Assembly (NCBI RefSeq): GCF_000517385.1
Contig: NZ_BAUW01000002.1
Coordinates: 62,001 to 126,000, forward strand
From: Mesobacillus boroniphilus JCM 21738
Lineage (GTDB): Bacteria; Bacillota; Bacilli; Bacillales; Cytobacillaceae
Reading direction: 5' to 3'
DNA: 64,000 nucleotides
In this document: in pieces, positions 41,494 to 50,336 of the stretch
Layout of the letters: the number at the start of each line of letters is the position of its first letter
Numbering within the stretch: the stretch's first letter is position 1
Position numbers and translations under genes: made by a program
The notes under the pieces: model-generated
Databases searched by the model: none
What the model was told of the DNA's origin: nothing
The model's input: only the letters and a program-made list of their open reading frames with translations

Positions 41494-42485
41494 ATGAGAA
41501 AGTTTATATTAATTTCTGTCATGCTGATTGCGGGCTGGTCCATGGTGAATAATCCATTCTCTAATACATATGTAACAGGCTAAAAGCCGGAACACTTGCG
41601 GTGACAGGGAATGAGAATTCATTGATGTCAGAAATCGAAATGAAAGCAAAAGAATATGAAGTTGAACCTTCGGATGCCAGGAAAGATCCTGTCTGGAAGG
41701 TGATCCCCGGCTACAACGGTCTAAAAGTTGATGTGAAAAAATCATATAGCAAGATGGAGAAGGAAGGGAAATTTGATCCGGAAAAGCTGGTCTTTGAACA
41801 GGTCCCTCCTGAAATCCATCTGAGTGATTTGCCGCCCATGGCAATTTACAAGGGACATCCTGAAAAGCCAATGGTGAGCTTTATTATCAATGTAGCATGG
41901 GGAAATGAGTATTTGTCCGGAATGCTGGCGACATTGAAGAGGCATAATGTAACCGCAAGTTTTTTTCTTGAAGGCAGATGGGTAAAGAATAATCCCGGTA
42001 TGGCGAAAATGATTGCTGATGCAGGCCATGAGATAGGAAACCATTCATTTACGCATCCAAACATGAAGCAGCTTCCTGCTCCTAAAATCAATGAAGAAAT
42101 TAGGAGGACAAATGAAGTTATTGAAGCAGTGACCGGGGTGAAAAGCAAATGGTTCTCTCCACCAAGCGGGTATTACAGGGACGAGGTAGTTGAGATTGCC
42201 GCAGCCCATAAGTTAGGGACTGTCATGTGGAGTGTTGATACAATCGACTGGCAAAAACCATCGCCAGAAAGAATGATCAGCAGGGTGATGGGGAAGGTTC
42301 ATAACGGCGCAATGATTTTAATGCATCCAACAGAGTCGACGGCTGCCTCGCTCGACCAATTAATCACACAAATAAAAGGTAAAGACCTGCAAATTGGTAC
42401 TGTATCAAATATGTTGAGTGAAAATCGGGTAGTATCTGCAAAAAAAAATGAAAGAATAGCATTGTATTTGGAAAAAGTAAGATAA
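41494..42485 (+). CDS. ylxY: Polysaccharide deacetylase-family protein YlxY, frameshifted
   Basis: It starts at ATG 41494 after GAGGAGG with a hydrophobic signal or anchor (MRKFILISVMLIAGWSMV). The first frame stops at 41583; the protein continues one base back (GLKAGTLAVTGNENSLM...), consistent with one base lost in GGCTAAAAGCC. A NodB-type domain follows (about residues 125-310). Motif 1, normally TFDDG, reads INVAWGNEYL; motif 2 keeps the His pair region (GNHSFTHPNM). The metal-binding Asp is therefore absent, as is typical of YlxY. It is a sporulation-associated gene next to mlpA; true activity is unknown. About 330 residues repaired. Confidence 0.86.
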
Positions 42486-42543
42486 ATGGACTATACTAAG
42501 TAAATGCAGAAGTTTTAGCAGCAGGTTCCAGAGGAGGAATATA

Positions 42544-43776
42544 ATGATAAAGAAATATACATGCCAAAACGGTGTAAGAATCGTACTAGAACAAATCCCA
42601 ACTGTCCGTTCTGTCGCAATAGGAGTATGGATTGGAACGGGCTCCCGTAATGAAAACCCAGAGAATAATGGGATTTCCCATTTCCTTGAGCATATGTTCT
42701 TCAAAGGCACTAAAACAAGATCTGCCAGAGAAATCGCAGAGTCCTTTGACAGCATTGGCGGCCAGGTGAATGCATTCACCTCCAAGGAATATACCTGCTA
42801 TTACGCTAAGGTGTTAGATAATCATGCACAATATGCACTTGAAGTTTTAGCGGATATGTTCTTTAATTCTACCTTTGATTCAGAGGAGCTTAACAAAGAG
42901 AAGAACGTTGTAAATGAAGAAATCAAGATGTATGAAGATACACCTGATGATATCGTGCATGATTTGCTTAGCCGGGCTGTTTATGGTGACCACCCACTGG
43001 GGTACCCAATTCTTGGTACGGAAGAAACGCTCCAAAGTTTTACAGGAGAAAAATTGGAGCAGTATATGCATGATTCGTACAGACCGGAAAACGTGGTAAT
43101 TTCCATTGCTGGGAACGTTCCGGAATCTTTCATTAATAATGCTGAAAAGTTCTTTGGCTCATATGATGCGAGTAAAGAGAAGATGGAATATGAGAAACCT
43201 GCATTCTACGCAACACAGGCTTCCCGAAAAAAAGAAACTGAACAAGCACATCTGTGCCTGGGGTTTGAAGGATTGCAAATTGGCCATTCAGCCGTTTATA
43301 GTCTGATTGTCTTGAACAATGTACTGGGGGGCAGCATGAGCAGCAGGTTGTTCCAGGAGGTGCGTGAACAACGCGGCCTTGCTTATTCTGTATTTTCCTA
43401 TCACTCCGCTTATCGCGATAGCGGAATGGTGACTATTTATGGCGGAACCGGCGCAAATCAGCTGGGCGTCTTATATGAAACAATCCAGGACACACTCTCG
43501 AAGCTGCGCGCAGAGGGAATTACGGAGAAAGAACTCAACAACAGCAAAGAGCAGCTTAAAGGCAGCCTGATGCTAAGCCTTGAGAGCACAAACAGCCGTA
43601 TGAGCAGAAACGGAAAAAATGAACTACTGCTAGGAAGGCACCGTTCCCTAGATGAAATCGTCAAACAAATTGACCAGGTGACTAAGGACAGCGTCGACGG
43701 CATGGCCAATAGTATCTTCACAGACAAATACTCTGTTTCGTTGATCAGTCCAAATGGCGAACTGCCAAACCTATAA
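42544..43776 (+). CDS. mlpA: M16 zinc peptidase MlpA (YmxG)
   Basis: A 410-residue pitrilysin/insulinase-family protease. The inverted zinc motif HFLEH lies in GISHFLEHMFFKGTKTRSAREIAESFDSIGGQVNAFTSKEYT, with the downstream acidic ligand in NVVNEEIKMYEDTPDD. The second M16 half is inactive-type. B. subtilis mlpA affects extracellular protease expression. Strong GAGGAGG. Intact. Confidence 0.95.
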   Translation: MIKKYTCQNGVRIVLEQIPTVRSVAIGVWIGTGSRNENPENNGISHFLEHMFFKGTKTRSAREIAESFDSIGGQVNAFTSKEYTCYYAKVLDNHAQYALEVLADMFFNSTFDSEELNKEKNVVNEEIKMYEDTPDDIVHDLLSRAVYGDHPLGYPILGTEETLQSFTGEKLEQYMHDSYRPENVVISIAGNVPESFINNAEKFFGSYDASKEKMEYEKPAFYATQASRKKETEQAHLCLGFEGLQIGHSAVYSLIVLNNVLGGSMSSRLFQEVREQRGLAYSVFSYHSAYRDSGMVTIYGGTGANQLGVLYETIQDTLSKLRAEGITEKELNNSKEQLKGSLMLSLESTNSRMSRNGKNELLLGRHRSLDEIVKQIDQVTKDSVDGMANSIFTDKYSVSLISPNGELPNL

Positions 43777-43790
43777 AATCGTCCCACCGA

Positions 43791-43820
43791 CAGCAGCTTC
43801 CAAGTGAAGCTGCTGTTTTT
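43791..43820 (+). terminator. Intrinsic terminator after mlpA
   Basis: A perfect 10-bp stem CAGCAGCTTC / GAAGCTGCTG with loop CAAGT, then TTTTT. Confidence 0.93.
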
Positions 43821-44059
43821 GAACCATTCTGTAACGAGCTCCGCAATAACGCTGGAATCATGACAACTTCAGCCTCTACACCTGAAAAGCTGTCAAGAAA
43901 ACGAAGGAATCAATACAGCTTGAGCTTCTACTGCTGAAAGGCTGAAAAATAACAGTAGCTTCTTGACACCAAATCCGCCTTTTTTCCCGGATATGTATTC
44001 TAAAAAACTCCCCGGATTGATACATATAGAATAAGGATAAAGTGACAGGGGGAGGCCTC

Positions 44060-44305
44060 ATGAAATTAAGTGAACTTGGAGGAAAAGAAATCGTCGATGT
44101 AAAAAGGGCAGAAAGACTGGGCGTACTTGGACAGACAGATTTGGAAATCAATGAAAGAACCGGTCAAATAGAGGCCTTGATCATTCCGTCTTTAAAATGG
44201 TTCGGCCTCCGCAAACAATCAGGAGAAGTAAGAGTTCCATGGAAGCATATCAAAAAAATAGGTTCGGACATGATTATCATTGATATCCCTGATGACGAAG
44301 AGTAA
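44060..44305 (+). CDS. ymxH: YlmC/YmxH family sporulation protein (PRC-barrel)
   Basis: An 81-residue PRC-barrel-fold protein (MKLSELGGKEIVDVKRAERLGVLGQTDLEINERTGQIEALIIPS). I chose ATG 44060 with GGGGGAGG upstream; a GTG 18 bases earlier is in frame. Members are made in sporulation, with no defined biochemical role. It sits in the same place in B. subtilis, before the dpa genes. Confidence 0.9.
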   Translation: MKLSELGGKEIVDVKRAERLGVLGQTDLEINERTGQIEALIIPSLKWFGLRKQSGEVRVPWKHIKKIGSDMIIIDIPDDEE

Positions 44306-44390
44306 ATGCGGGCCAAAAGCCTGCTTTATTTTTTGCCTTTAATTAGGCTTTGTTGATATAAAATCAATCCTTCTATTCAATGAATTTTCA

Positions 44391-44419
44391 GCGCTGGCCA
44401 ATGGCCGGCGCTTTTCTTT
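44391..44419 (+). terminator. Intrinsic terminator after ymxH
   Basis: Stem GCGCTGGCC / GGCCGGCGC (one U-G pair) with an AAT loop, then TTTTCTTTT. It separates ymxH from the dipicolinate genes. Confidence 0.82.
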
Positions 44420-44525
44420 TATGGAAAACTCACCTATTCCATGTCTGATACATATGATGTTGAAGTAGTTCAAATTGAATGAAATATATATTCCAGGATT
44501 AATGGAAAAGAAGGTGATTGTTCTC

Positions 44526-45428
44526 ATGCTGACAGAAATGCAAATCGCGGTTATCGGCGGTGATGCGAGACAGCTGGAGATTATTCGCAAGCTGACAGAG
44601 CTTGATGCAAAGCTTTCTTTAATAGGCTTCGAGCAGTTGGATCATGCTTTTACAGGTGCCTCAAAAGAAAAGATAGATGAAATTGATTTTTCCGTACAGG
44701 ATGCTTTGATCCTGCCTGTTCCAGGTACTAGTATGGAGGGCCAGATCGAGACCATTTTCTCGAATGAAAAAGTAGTCCTTATAAAAGAAATGCTTGAAAA
44801 GACTCCTGAACATTGCACAGTTTATTCAGGCATCAGTAATTCCTATTTAACCGGAATTACAAACCAAGCCAACAGGAAACTCGTACAGTTATTCGCTCGT
44901 GATGATGTTGCAATATATAACTCGATCCCGACGGTAGAAGGAACGATCATGATGGCAATCCAACATACGGATTTCACCATCCATGGCTCAAAGGTAGCTG
45001 TTCTCGGCCTTGGAAGAGTTGGGATGAGTGTCGCGAGAACCTTCCATGCCCTTGGAGCAAAGGTGAAGGTAGGAGCCCGGAAAAGCGAACACATTGCAAG
45101 GATAGCGGAAATGGGATTAGAGCCGTTCCTTTTATCCGATATAGGCAAGGCGGTCTCGGATTCGGATATTTGCATCAATACGATTCCTTATCATATCGTT
45201 ACTGCCTCCGTCATTTCGAGGATGCCTGCTCATACTTTGATCATCGACCTTGCATCCAAACCAGGTGGAACGGATTTTCGCTATGCGGAAAAACGTGGAA
45301 TCAAAGCATTGCTTGCACCTGGATTGCCAGGAATCGTTGCCCCGAAAACAGCGGGGCAAATTTTGGCGAATGTTCTTTCTCAGCTGCTTATGGAAGACTT
45401 TATAAACCGAAAGGAGAAAGAAGTATGA
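44526..45428 (+). CDS. dpaA: Dipicolinate synthase subunit A
   Basis: A 300-residue NAD(P)-binding subunit (SpoVFA). The N-terminal domain has MQIAVIGGDARQLEIIRKLTEL; a Rossmann fold follows (VAVLGLGRVGMSVARTFHALGAKVKVGARK); the end has LDLASKPGG-type and GLPGIVAPKTAGQILANVL motifs. With DpaB it oxidises the dihydrodipicolinate-pathway intermediate to dipicolinic acid for the spore core. I chose ATG 44526 with AAGGTG nine bases ahead. Overlaps dpaB by ATGA. Expected to be mother-cell (sigma-K) expressed. Confidence 0.95.
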   Translation: MLTEMQIAVIGGDARQLEIIRKLTELDAKLSLIGFEQLDHAFTGASKEKIDEIDFSVQDALILPVPGTSMEGQIETIFSNEKVVLIKEMLEKTPEHCTVYSGISNSYLTGITNQANRKLVQLFARDDVAIYNSIPTVEGTIMMAIQHTDFTIHGSKVAVLGLGRVGMSVARTFHALGAKVKVGARKSEHIARIAEMGLEPFLLSDIGKAVSDSDICINTIPYHIVTASVISRMPAHTLIIDLASKPGGTDFRYAEKRGIKALLAPGLPGIVAPKTAGQILANVLSQLLMEDFINRKEKEV

Positions 45429-46021
45429 GTTTAAGAGGTAAGAAGATTGGTTTTGGATTAACAGGCTCACACTGTACGTACGATGCTGTTTTTCCGGAAA
45501 TTGAAAAGTTAGTGAATGCAGGCGCTGAAGTGTTGCCTGTTGTCACATTCACTGTTAAAAATACAGAAACACGTTTTGGAAAAGGTGAAGATTGGGTACA
45601 GCGGATTGAGGAGCTTACAGGTAATAAAGTGATTGATTCGATTGTAAAGGCAGAACCTCTAGGTCCAAAAATCCCTCTTGATTGCATGGTCATCGCGCCG
45701 CTGACTGGTAACTCCATGAGCAAGTTTGCAAATGCCATGACTGATTCGCCAGTTTTGATGGCTGCGAAAGCAACATTAAGGAACCAAAAGCCAGTTGTCC
45801 TTGGTATTTCCACTAATGATGCTTTGGGGCTTAACGGCGTAAACCTTATGAGGCTGATGGCAACCAAGAATATTTACATGATTCCTTTTGGCCAGGATGA
45901 TCCTGTGAAAAAGCCAAATTCAATGGTTGCAAGAATGGAGAAGCTTTCCGAAACAATCGTTGAAGCAATGAATGGAAAACAGTTGCAGCCGGTATTAGTC
46001 GAGCGTTACAAGGATAACTAA
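45425..46021 (+). CDS. dpaB: Dipicolinate synthase subunit B
   Basis: A 198-residue flavoprotein-like subunit (SpoVFB), starting MSLRGKKIGFGLTGSHCTYDAVFPEIEKLVNAGAEV. PLTGNSMSKFANAMTDSPVLMAAKATLRNQKPVVLGISTNDALG is the conserved core. ATG 45425 overlaps the dpaA stop and is preceded by GAAAGGAG. Intact. Confidence 0.95.
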   Translation: MSLRGKKIGFGLTGSHCTYDAVFPEIEKLVNAGAEVLPVVTFTVKNTETRFGKGEDWVQRIEELTGNKVIDSIVKAEPLGPKIPLDCMVIAPLTGNSMSKFANAMTDSPVLMAAKATLRNQKPVVLGISTNDALGLNGVNLMRLMATKNIYMIPFGQDDPVKKPNSMVARMEKLSETIVEAMNGKQLQPVLVERYKDN

Positions 46022-46281
46022 TGCAAATTTCAAGCTCTTTCTAAAAACATTGTTGCTTGTTGGAAAAAAGTGAATTTTACAAACAAAGCCTTAACTGTTC
46101 AGCGGCCACTTAGAAAAGAGCCTGGAAGCTGATAAGAGGCAAGGCTTCAACGGAATATACCGATTGCAACAATCAATGCGAAAAGATTCTTTTTCACTTA
46201 AAAAGCAACACTAACATAGCAAATTTTAATTTGGAAATGCTTTTCTTCGGCAGTGAAGCAAAATGTTTCTCTTATTAATGA
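46022..46281 (+). other. Intergenic region after dpaB
   Basis: About 260 bases with no convincing ORF or T-tract hairpin. In B. subtilis dpaB and asd are close together; here 615 bases separate them, much of which is the repeat copy 2. Confidence 0.4.
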
Positions 46282-46309
46282 TTGATTATGATAAAATATA
46301 GGATAATAT
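46282..46309 (+). promoter_or_regulatory. Possible promoter for asd-dapG-dapA
   Basis: TTGATT (46282-46287) and TAATAT (46304-46309) spaced by 16 bases. It would give a leader of over 300 bases containing the repeat element. Confidence 0.4.
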
Positions 46310-46327
46310 ACTAGGCGGTTATTTTAA

Positions 46328-46548
46328 CTTTATAAGAAAGTATAAATTTTATTCACTTAGATTAGTGTCTAGCTTCAGCGCCTAGCCAGTTTTCATCCCC
46401 GAGAGTGCTTCCTCGAGTATCTTGCGATAAGCGTTAGCTTTGAGCAGCTCGAGTCGCTTCGGTCCGCTCAGGTGAGTCAAAGAGCGACTTCACCGGTCGG
46501 CCCTACAACGCTTGTCGGGGCTGAACAAGGCGCTTGCGCTTTTCTTAT
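46328..46548 (+). repeat. Structured intergenic repeat, copy 2
   Basis: The same element as 38699-38858: CTTTATAAGAAAGTATAAA at the left, TAGTGTCTAGCTTCAGCGCC, a 60-base insert (CCCCGAGAGTGCTTCCTCG...), CTCGAGTCGCTTCGGTCCGC, CGACTTCACCGGTCGGCCC, and GGCGCTTGCGCTTTTCTT at the right. AGCGCCT and AGGCGCT form perfect inverted ends. It lies in the probable asd leader, same orientation as the gene. Confidence 0.82.
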
Positions 46549-46636
46549 TGACCGCCGCTTTATACTTATGGTTCAAACAACCTCAGCTAAAATGCGGGGT
46601 ATTAAAACGATAATGGTAGTGGAAGGGGAAACAGCA

Positions 46637-47685
46637 ATGTCAGAGAGAAAAGGTTACCGTGTAGCAGTAGTTGGAGCAACAGGAGCAGTAGGACAGCAGA
46701 TGATCCATACGCTTGAAAGCAGGGATTTCCCTGTGTCTGAGCTATTATTGCTATCATCTTCAAGATCAGCTGGTACAAAGGTCCAATATAAAGGCAAAGA
46801 GCTGACAGTACAGGAGCTAAGCCAGAAAGCTTTGAAGGTGTAGATATCGCCTTGTTCAGCGCTGGTGGAAGTGTTTCCAAGGAACTGGCACCAGAAGCAG
46901 TCAAACGCGGCGCTATCGTGGTGGATAACACAAGTGCATTCCGCATGGATGAGAACACGCCACTAGTCGTTCCTGAAGTAAATGAAGAGGATCTGCATTC
47001 ACATAATGGGATCATAGCTAACCCGAACTGCTCGACGATCCAGATGGTCGTAGCATTGGAGCCATTACGAAAAAAGTTCGGCCTGGAAAAGATTATCGTA
47101 TCCACGTACCAGGCAGTATCTGGTGCAGGTGCTGCTGCTGTTGAAGAATTGGAGCAACAGACTCAGGCAATCCTGAACGGTGAAGATTACGAACCGAAGA
47201 TTCTTCCAGTTAAATCAGCTAAAAAGCACTACCAGATTGCATTTAACGCCATTCCACAAATCGATACATTCGTTGATAATGGTTTTACGTTTGAGGAAAT
47301 GAAAATGATCAATGAGACTAAGAAAATCATGCACATGCCTGAGCTGCAGGTTGCGGCAACATGTGTACGTCTTCCGGTTGGCACGGGTCATTCGGAATCG
47401 GTGTATATTGAAATAGGCCAGGGCGGTGTTTCCGCAGCAGAAGTAAAAGAACTTTTGACTGACGCACCAGGAATTGTCCTGCAAGATGATCCTGATCAGC
47501 AGCTTTATCCAATGCCTGCATTCTGCGTTGGTAAAAATGACGTTTTTGTCGGCAGAATCAGGAAGGATTTAGATTATGACAAAGGCTTCCATATGTGGGT
47601 CGTTTCTGACAATTTGTTAAAAGGTGCTGCATGGAACTCAGTTCAGATTGCTGAAAGTCTTGTAAAGACTGGAATAGTAAAGTAA
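46637..47685 (+). CDS. asd: Aspartate-semialdehyde dehydrogenase, frameshifted
   Basis: Reduces aspartyl phosphate on the way to Lys, DAP, Thr and Met. ATG 46637 starts [41 protein letters not shown]. The catalytic Cys is in [18 protein letters not shown]. The frame breaks near 46820 (CTAAGCCAG, expected CTAAAGCCAG, giving [21 protein letters not shown]). The repaired protein has about 349 residues. It feeds dapG/dapA and dipicolinate synthesis. The loss of one A from a short A run suggests an error. Confidence 0.94.
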
Positions 47686-47726
47686 TCACATAATTGATTT
47701 AATGACAGAATTTCTGAGGTGTTACG

Positions 47727-49013
47727 ATGAAAATAATCGTTCAAAAATTTGGCGGTACATCTGTCCGAGACGAACATAGCCGCATCCAAGCGATGAGTCA
47801 TATTAAGAAGGCTATCGCGGATGGGTACAAAGTAGTTGTAGTTGTTTCTGCGATGGGCAGGAAGGGAGATCCGTATGCTACTGACACTCTCCTCAGCCTG
47901 CTGGGAGGAAGTGACAGCAAGATCAGCAAGCGGGAGCATGATCTATTGCTATCGTGCGGAGAAACGATATCCAGTGTCGTTTTTACCAATATGCTGCTTG
48001 ATAATGGCATTAATGCGACTGCGCTTACAGGTGCCCAGGCGGGATTCAGGACAAATAGCGAGCATACGAACGCAAGAATACTTGATATGAAGTGCGACCG
48101 ATTGCTTAGAGAACTGGATCAGGTCGACGCTGTTGTCGTGGCAGGATTCCAGGGCGCTGCAAAAAATGGAGACGTGACAACAATAGGCAGGGGCGGCAGT
48201 GACACATCGGCTGCAGCACTTGGTGCAGCGTTAAACGCAGAGTGGATTGACATCTTTACCGATGTCGAGGGAATCATGACAGCTGATCCGCGAATTGCTG
48301 AAAACGCACGGCCACTTTCTGTGGTAACCTATACGGAAGTTTGCAATATGGCTTACCAAGGGGCAAAGGTAATCCACCCTCGCGCGGTTGAGATAGCCAT
48401 GCAGGCAAAAGTTCCGATCAGAATCAGGTCCACCTATTCGGAAGGCCTTGGCACACTGGTTACTACCCTTAATCGTGAAAATAAAGGAACTGACATTAAG
48501 GAACGTTCTGTAACAGGAATTGCGCATGTATCAAATGTAAGCCAAATAAAGGTTTTTGCTAAAAAAGACCAATACAATCTCCAATCTGAGGTTTTTAAGG
48601 CTATGGCCAATGAAGACATCAGCGTAGATTTTATTAATATTTCTCCAAATGGAGTGGTCTACACTGTCCTGGACGAAATGACCGACCGGGCAGTTAAAGT
48701 ATTAGAAGGATTGGGACACACTCCGCAAATTGAGAGACATTGCGCGAAGGTATCAGTTGTCGGGGCAGGAATGGCTGGAGTCCCAGGTGTAACCTCAAAA
48801 ATTGTTATAGCTTTATCTGAAAAAGGCATTCGTATTCTTCAATCTGCTGATAGCCATACAACCATTTGGGTATTGGTCAAACAAGATGATTTAGGGAAAG
48901 CAGTAAATGCCTTGCATGATGCCTTTCAGCTCGAAGAGGAAACAGCAGAATTTGAGCGTCGAGATATTTTGCTTCCAGCCTCTGAAGCCGGAAGCTTTTC
49001 AGAAGAGGAGTGA
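47727..49013 (+). CDS. dapG: Aspartate kinase I
   Basis: A 428-residue kinase. The N-terminal amino-acid-kinase fold has VQKFGGTSVRDEHSR, SCGETISSVV, GRGGSDTSAAALGAALNAEWIDIFTDVEGIMTADPR. Two C-terminal ACT domains follow (KVFAKKDQYNLQSEVFKAMANEDISVDFINIS and VVGAGMAGVPGVTSKIVIALSEKGI). The DapG type is controlled by diaminopimelate. The C terminus is about 20 residues longer than in B. subtilis and acidic. Six bases before dapA. Confidence 0.96.
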   Translation: MKIIVQKFGGTSVRDEHSRIQAMSHIKKAIADGYKVVVVVSAMGRKGDPYATDTLLSLLGGSDSKISKREHDLLLSCGETISSVVFTNMLLDNGINATALTGAQAGFRTNSEHTNARILDMKCDRLLRELDQVDAVVVAGFQGAAKNGDVTTIGRGGSDTSAAALGAALNAEWIDIFTDVEGIMTADPRIAENARPLSVVTYTEVCNMAYQGAKVIHPRAVEIAMQAKVPIRIRSTYSEGLGTLVTTLNRENKGTDIKERSVTGIAHVSNVSQIKVFAKKDQYNLQSEVFKAMANEDISVDFINISPNGVVYTVLDEMTDRAVKVLEGLGHTPQIERHCAKVSVVGAGMAGVPGVTSKIVIALSEKGIRILQSADSHTTIWVLVKQDDLGKAVNALHDAFQLEEETAEFERRDILLPASEAGSFSEEE

Positions 49014-49019
49014 ACAGGA

Positions 49020-49886
49020 ATGGTTCAATTCGGAAAAGTATCCACAGCAATGGTGACCCCATTTGACCACAAAGGTCACATTGATTTCAATAAAACGACC
49101 CAGCTAGTAAACCATTTGATTGATAACGGGACAGATTCACTTGTTGTTGCAGGGACAACAGGTGAATCCCCAACTCTATCAAAAGAAGAGAAAATTGCAT
49201 TATTCAAGCACATCGTGAAGATTGTAGACAAGAGGGTTCCTGTCATTGCCGGAACGGGCAGCAACAACACATATGCTACCATCGAACTGACTAAAAAAGC
49301 AGAAGAGATTGGTGTGGACGCGATCATGATTGTAGCGCCATATTATAATAAGCCAAACCAGGAAGGTCTTTATCAGCACTTTAAAGCTGCAGCAGAAGCT
49401 ACTTCTCTTCCTGTGATGGTTTATAATATTCCTGGCAGGTCAGTGGTCAACATTCTGCCAGAAACAATCATCAGGCTTGCTGAAATTCAAAACATTGTTG
49501 CTGTAAAAGAAGCGAGCGGCGACTTGAACGCCATGACGAAAATCATCGCAAATACACCGGACGATTTCCTACTGTACAGTGGAGATGACGGATTGACTCT
49601 GCCAGTGCTTGCAATTGGCGGTACTGGAATTGTATCTGTTGCTTCGCATGTAATAGGCAATGAAATGCAGGCAATGGTCGATGCATTCTTCAGCGGAAGG
49701 AATGCGGACGCAGCAAAGCTGCATCAGCGACTGCTTCCAATCATGCAAGGACTATTCGCAGCTCCAAGCCCAGCACCAGTCAAAACCGCATTGCAGCTAA
49801 AAGGACTCGATGTCGGTTCCGTACGTTTGCCAATGGTGCCATTGACAGAACAGGAAAGATCCGCAGTAGCTAAACTATTTCAATAA
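49020..49886 (+). CDS. dapA: 4-hydroxy-tetrahydrodipicolinate synthase
   Basis: A 288-residue class I aldolase-fold enzyme condensing pyruvate and aspartate semialdehyde. The Schiff-base Lys is in IVAVKEASGDL, Tyr in MVYNIPGRS, and the Thr-Thr in VVAGTTGESPTL. Product goes to lysine, peptidoglycan DAP and, through DpaAB, dipicolinate. Intact. Confidence 0.97.
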   Translation: MVQFGKVSTAMVTPFDHKGHIDFNKTTQLVNHLIDNGTDSLVVAGTTGESPTLSKEEKIALFKHIVKIVDKRVPVIAGTGSNNTYATIELTKKAEEIGVDAIMIVAPYYNKPNQEGLYQHFKAAAEATSLPVMVYNIPGRSVVNILPETIIRLAEIQNIVAVKEASGDLNAMTKIIANTPDDFLLYSGDDGLTLPVLAIGGTGIVSVASHVIGNEMQAMVDAFFSGRNADAAKLHQRLLPIMQGLFAAPSPAPVKTALQLKGLDVGSVRLPMVPLTEQERSAVAKLFQ

Positions 49887-49893
49887 ACTGTGT

Positions 49894-49920
49894 AGGGCCA
49901 ACCTTTTAGGGTTGGCCTTT
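49894..49920 (+). terminator. Intrinsic terminator after dapA
   Basis: An 8-bp stem GGCCAACC / GGTTGGCC flanked by A-T pairs, then TTTAATAT. It ends the asd-dapG-dapA unit. Confidence 0.82.
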
Positions 49921-50011
49921 AATATGTAAAAAAACAATAGTTGATCTATAGAATTCCGAAATGGCATTATGACTTACTTATTGCACTTATAGAATATGCT
50001 CAGACTTGAAG

Positions 50012-50172
50012 ATGTCTAATAAAAGCAGTTTCCTGGACATTTTGACTGTGCTCAAGCTCTAAAATGTCTATTAAGTTCAGTTATTTAGACATTTTGCCAC
50101 CCTCCTGACCATTTAACGTCTCCGCTCTCTGGTCTACATCCACTTTTGACCTCTAAATGTCCATTAAACACT
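50012..50172 (+). repeat. Imperfect tandem repeat, 52-bp period
   Basis: Units begin at 50012 (ATGTCTAATAAA), 50064 (ATGTCTATTAAG), 50116 (ACGTCTCC) and 50157 (ATGTCCATTAAA). The first two steps are exactly 52 bases; the third unit is 11 bases shorter. Each of the first two units holds ATGTC near its start and GACATTTTG about 30 bases later, so each can form a small hairpin. No ORF runs through it. It lies between the dapA terminator and the rnjB promoter. Confidence 0.7.
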
Positions 50173-50251
50173 AAACCCAGGTTCAAGATGATAAAGGCAG
50201 ATTAATAAAAAATCGAGTTCCTTTCGGCCGATAAATAGCTAATGTATTAAG

Positions 50252-50281
50252 TTGTCAAGATTTTCTGTCATCAAGTATAAT
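50252..50281 (+). promoter_or_regulatory. Sigma-A promoter for rnjB
   Basis: TTGTCA (50252-50257) and a consensus TATAAT (50276-50281) spaced by 18 bases, about 55 bases before the rnjB start. Confidence 0.75.
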
Positions 50282-50336
50282 GTTATTTATTAATTAGTCA
50301 CGGTCGGAGATAAAACAACATAGGAGGAGCGTAGAC

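Noticed and set aside
44000-44059. Sigma-E type promoter before ymxH
   Set aside because: CATATAGAAT resembles a sigma-E -10, but I could not match a -35 at proper spacing with confidence.
46472-46636. N-terminal extension of Asd in the same frame
   Set aside because: It lies inside repeat copy 2 and the family protein starts at ATG 46637.
50012-50172. CRISPR array
   Set aside because: Repeats are imperfect over the whole 52-base unit, there are no identical repeats with unique spacers, and no cas genes are present.
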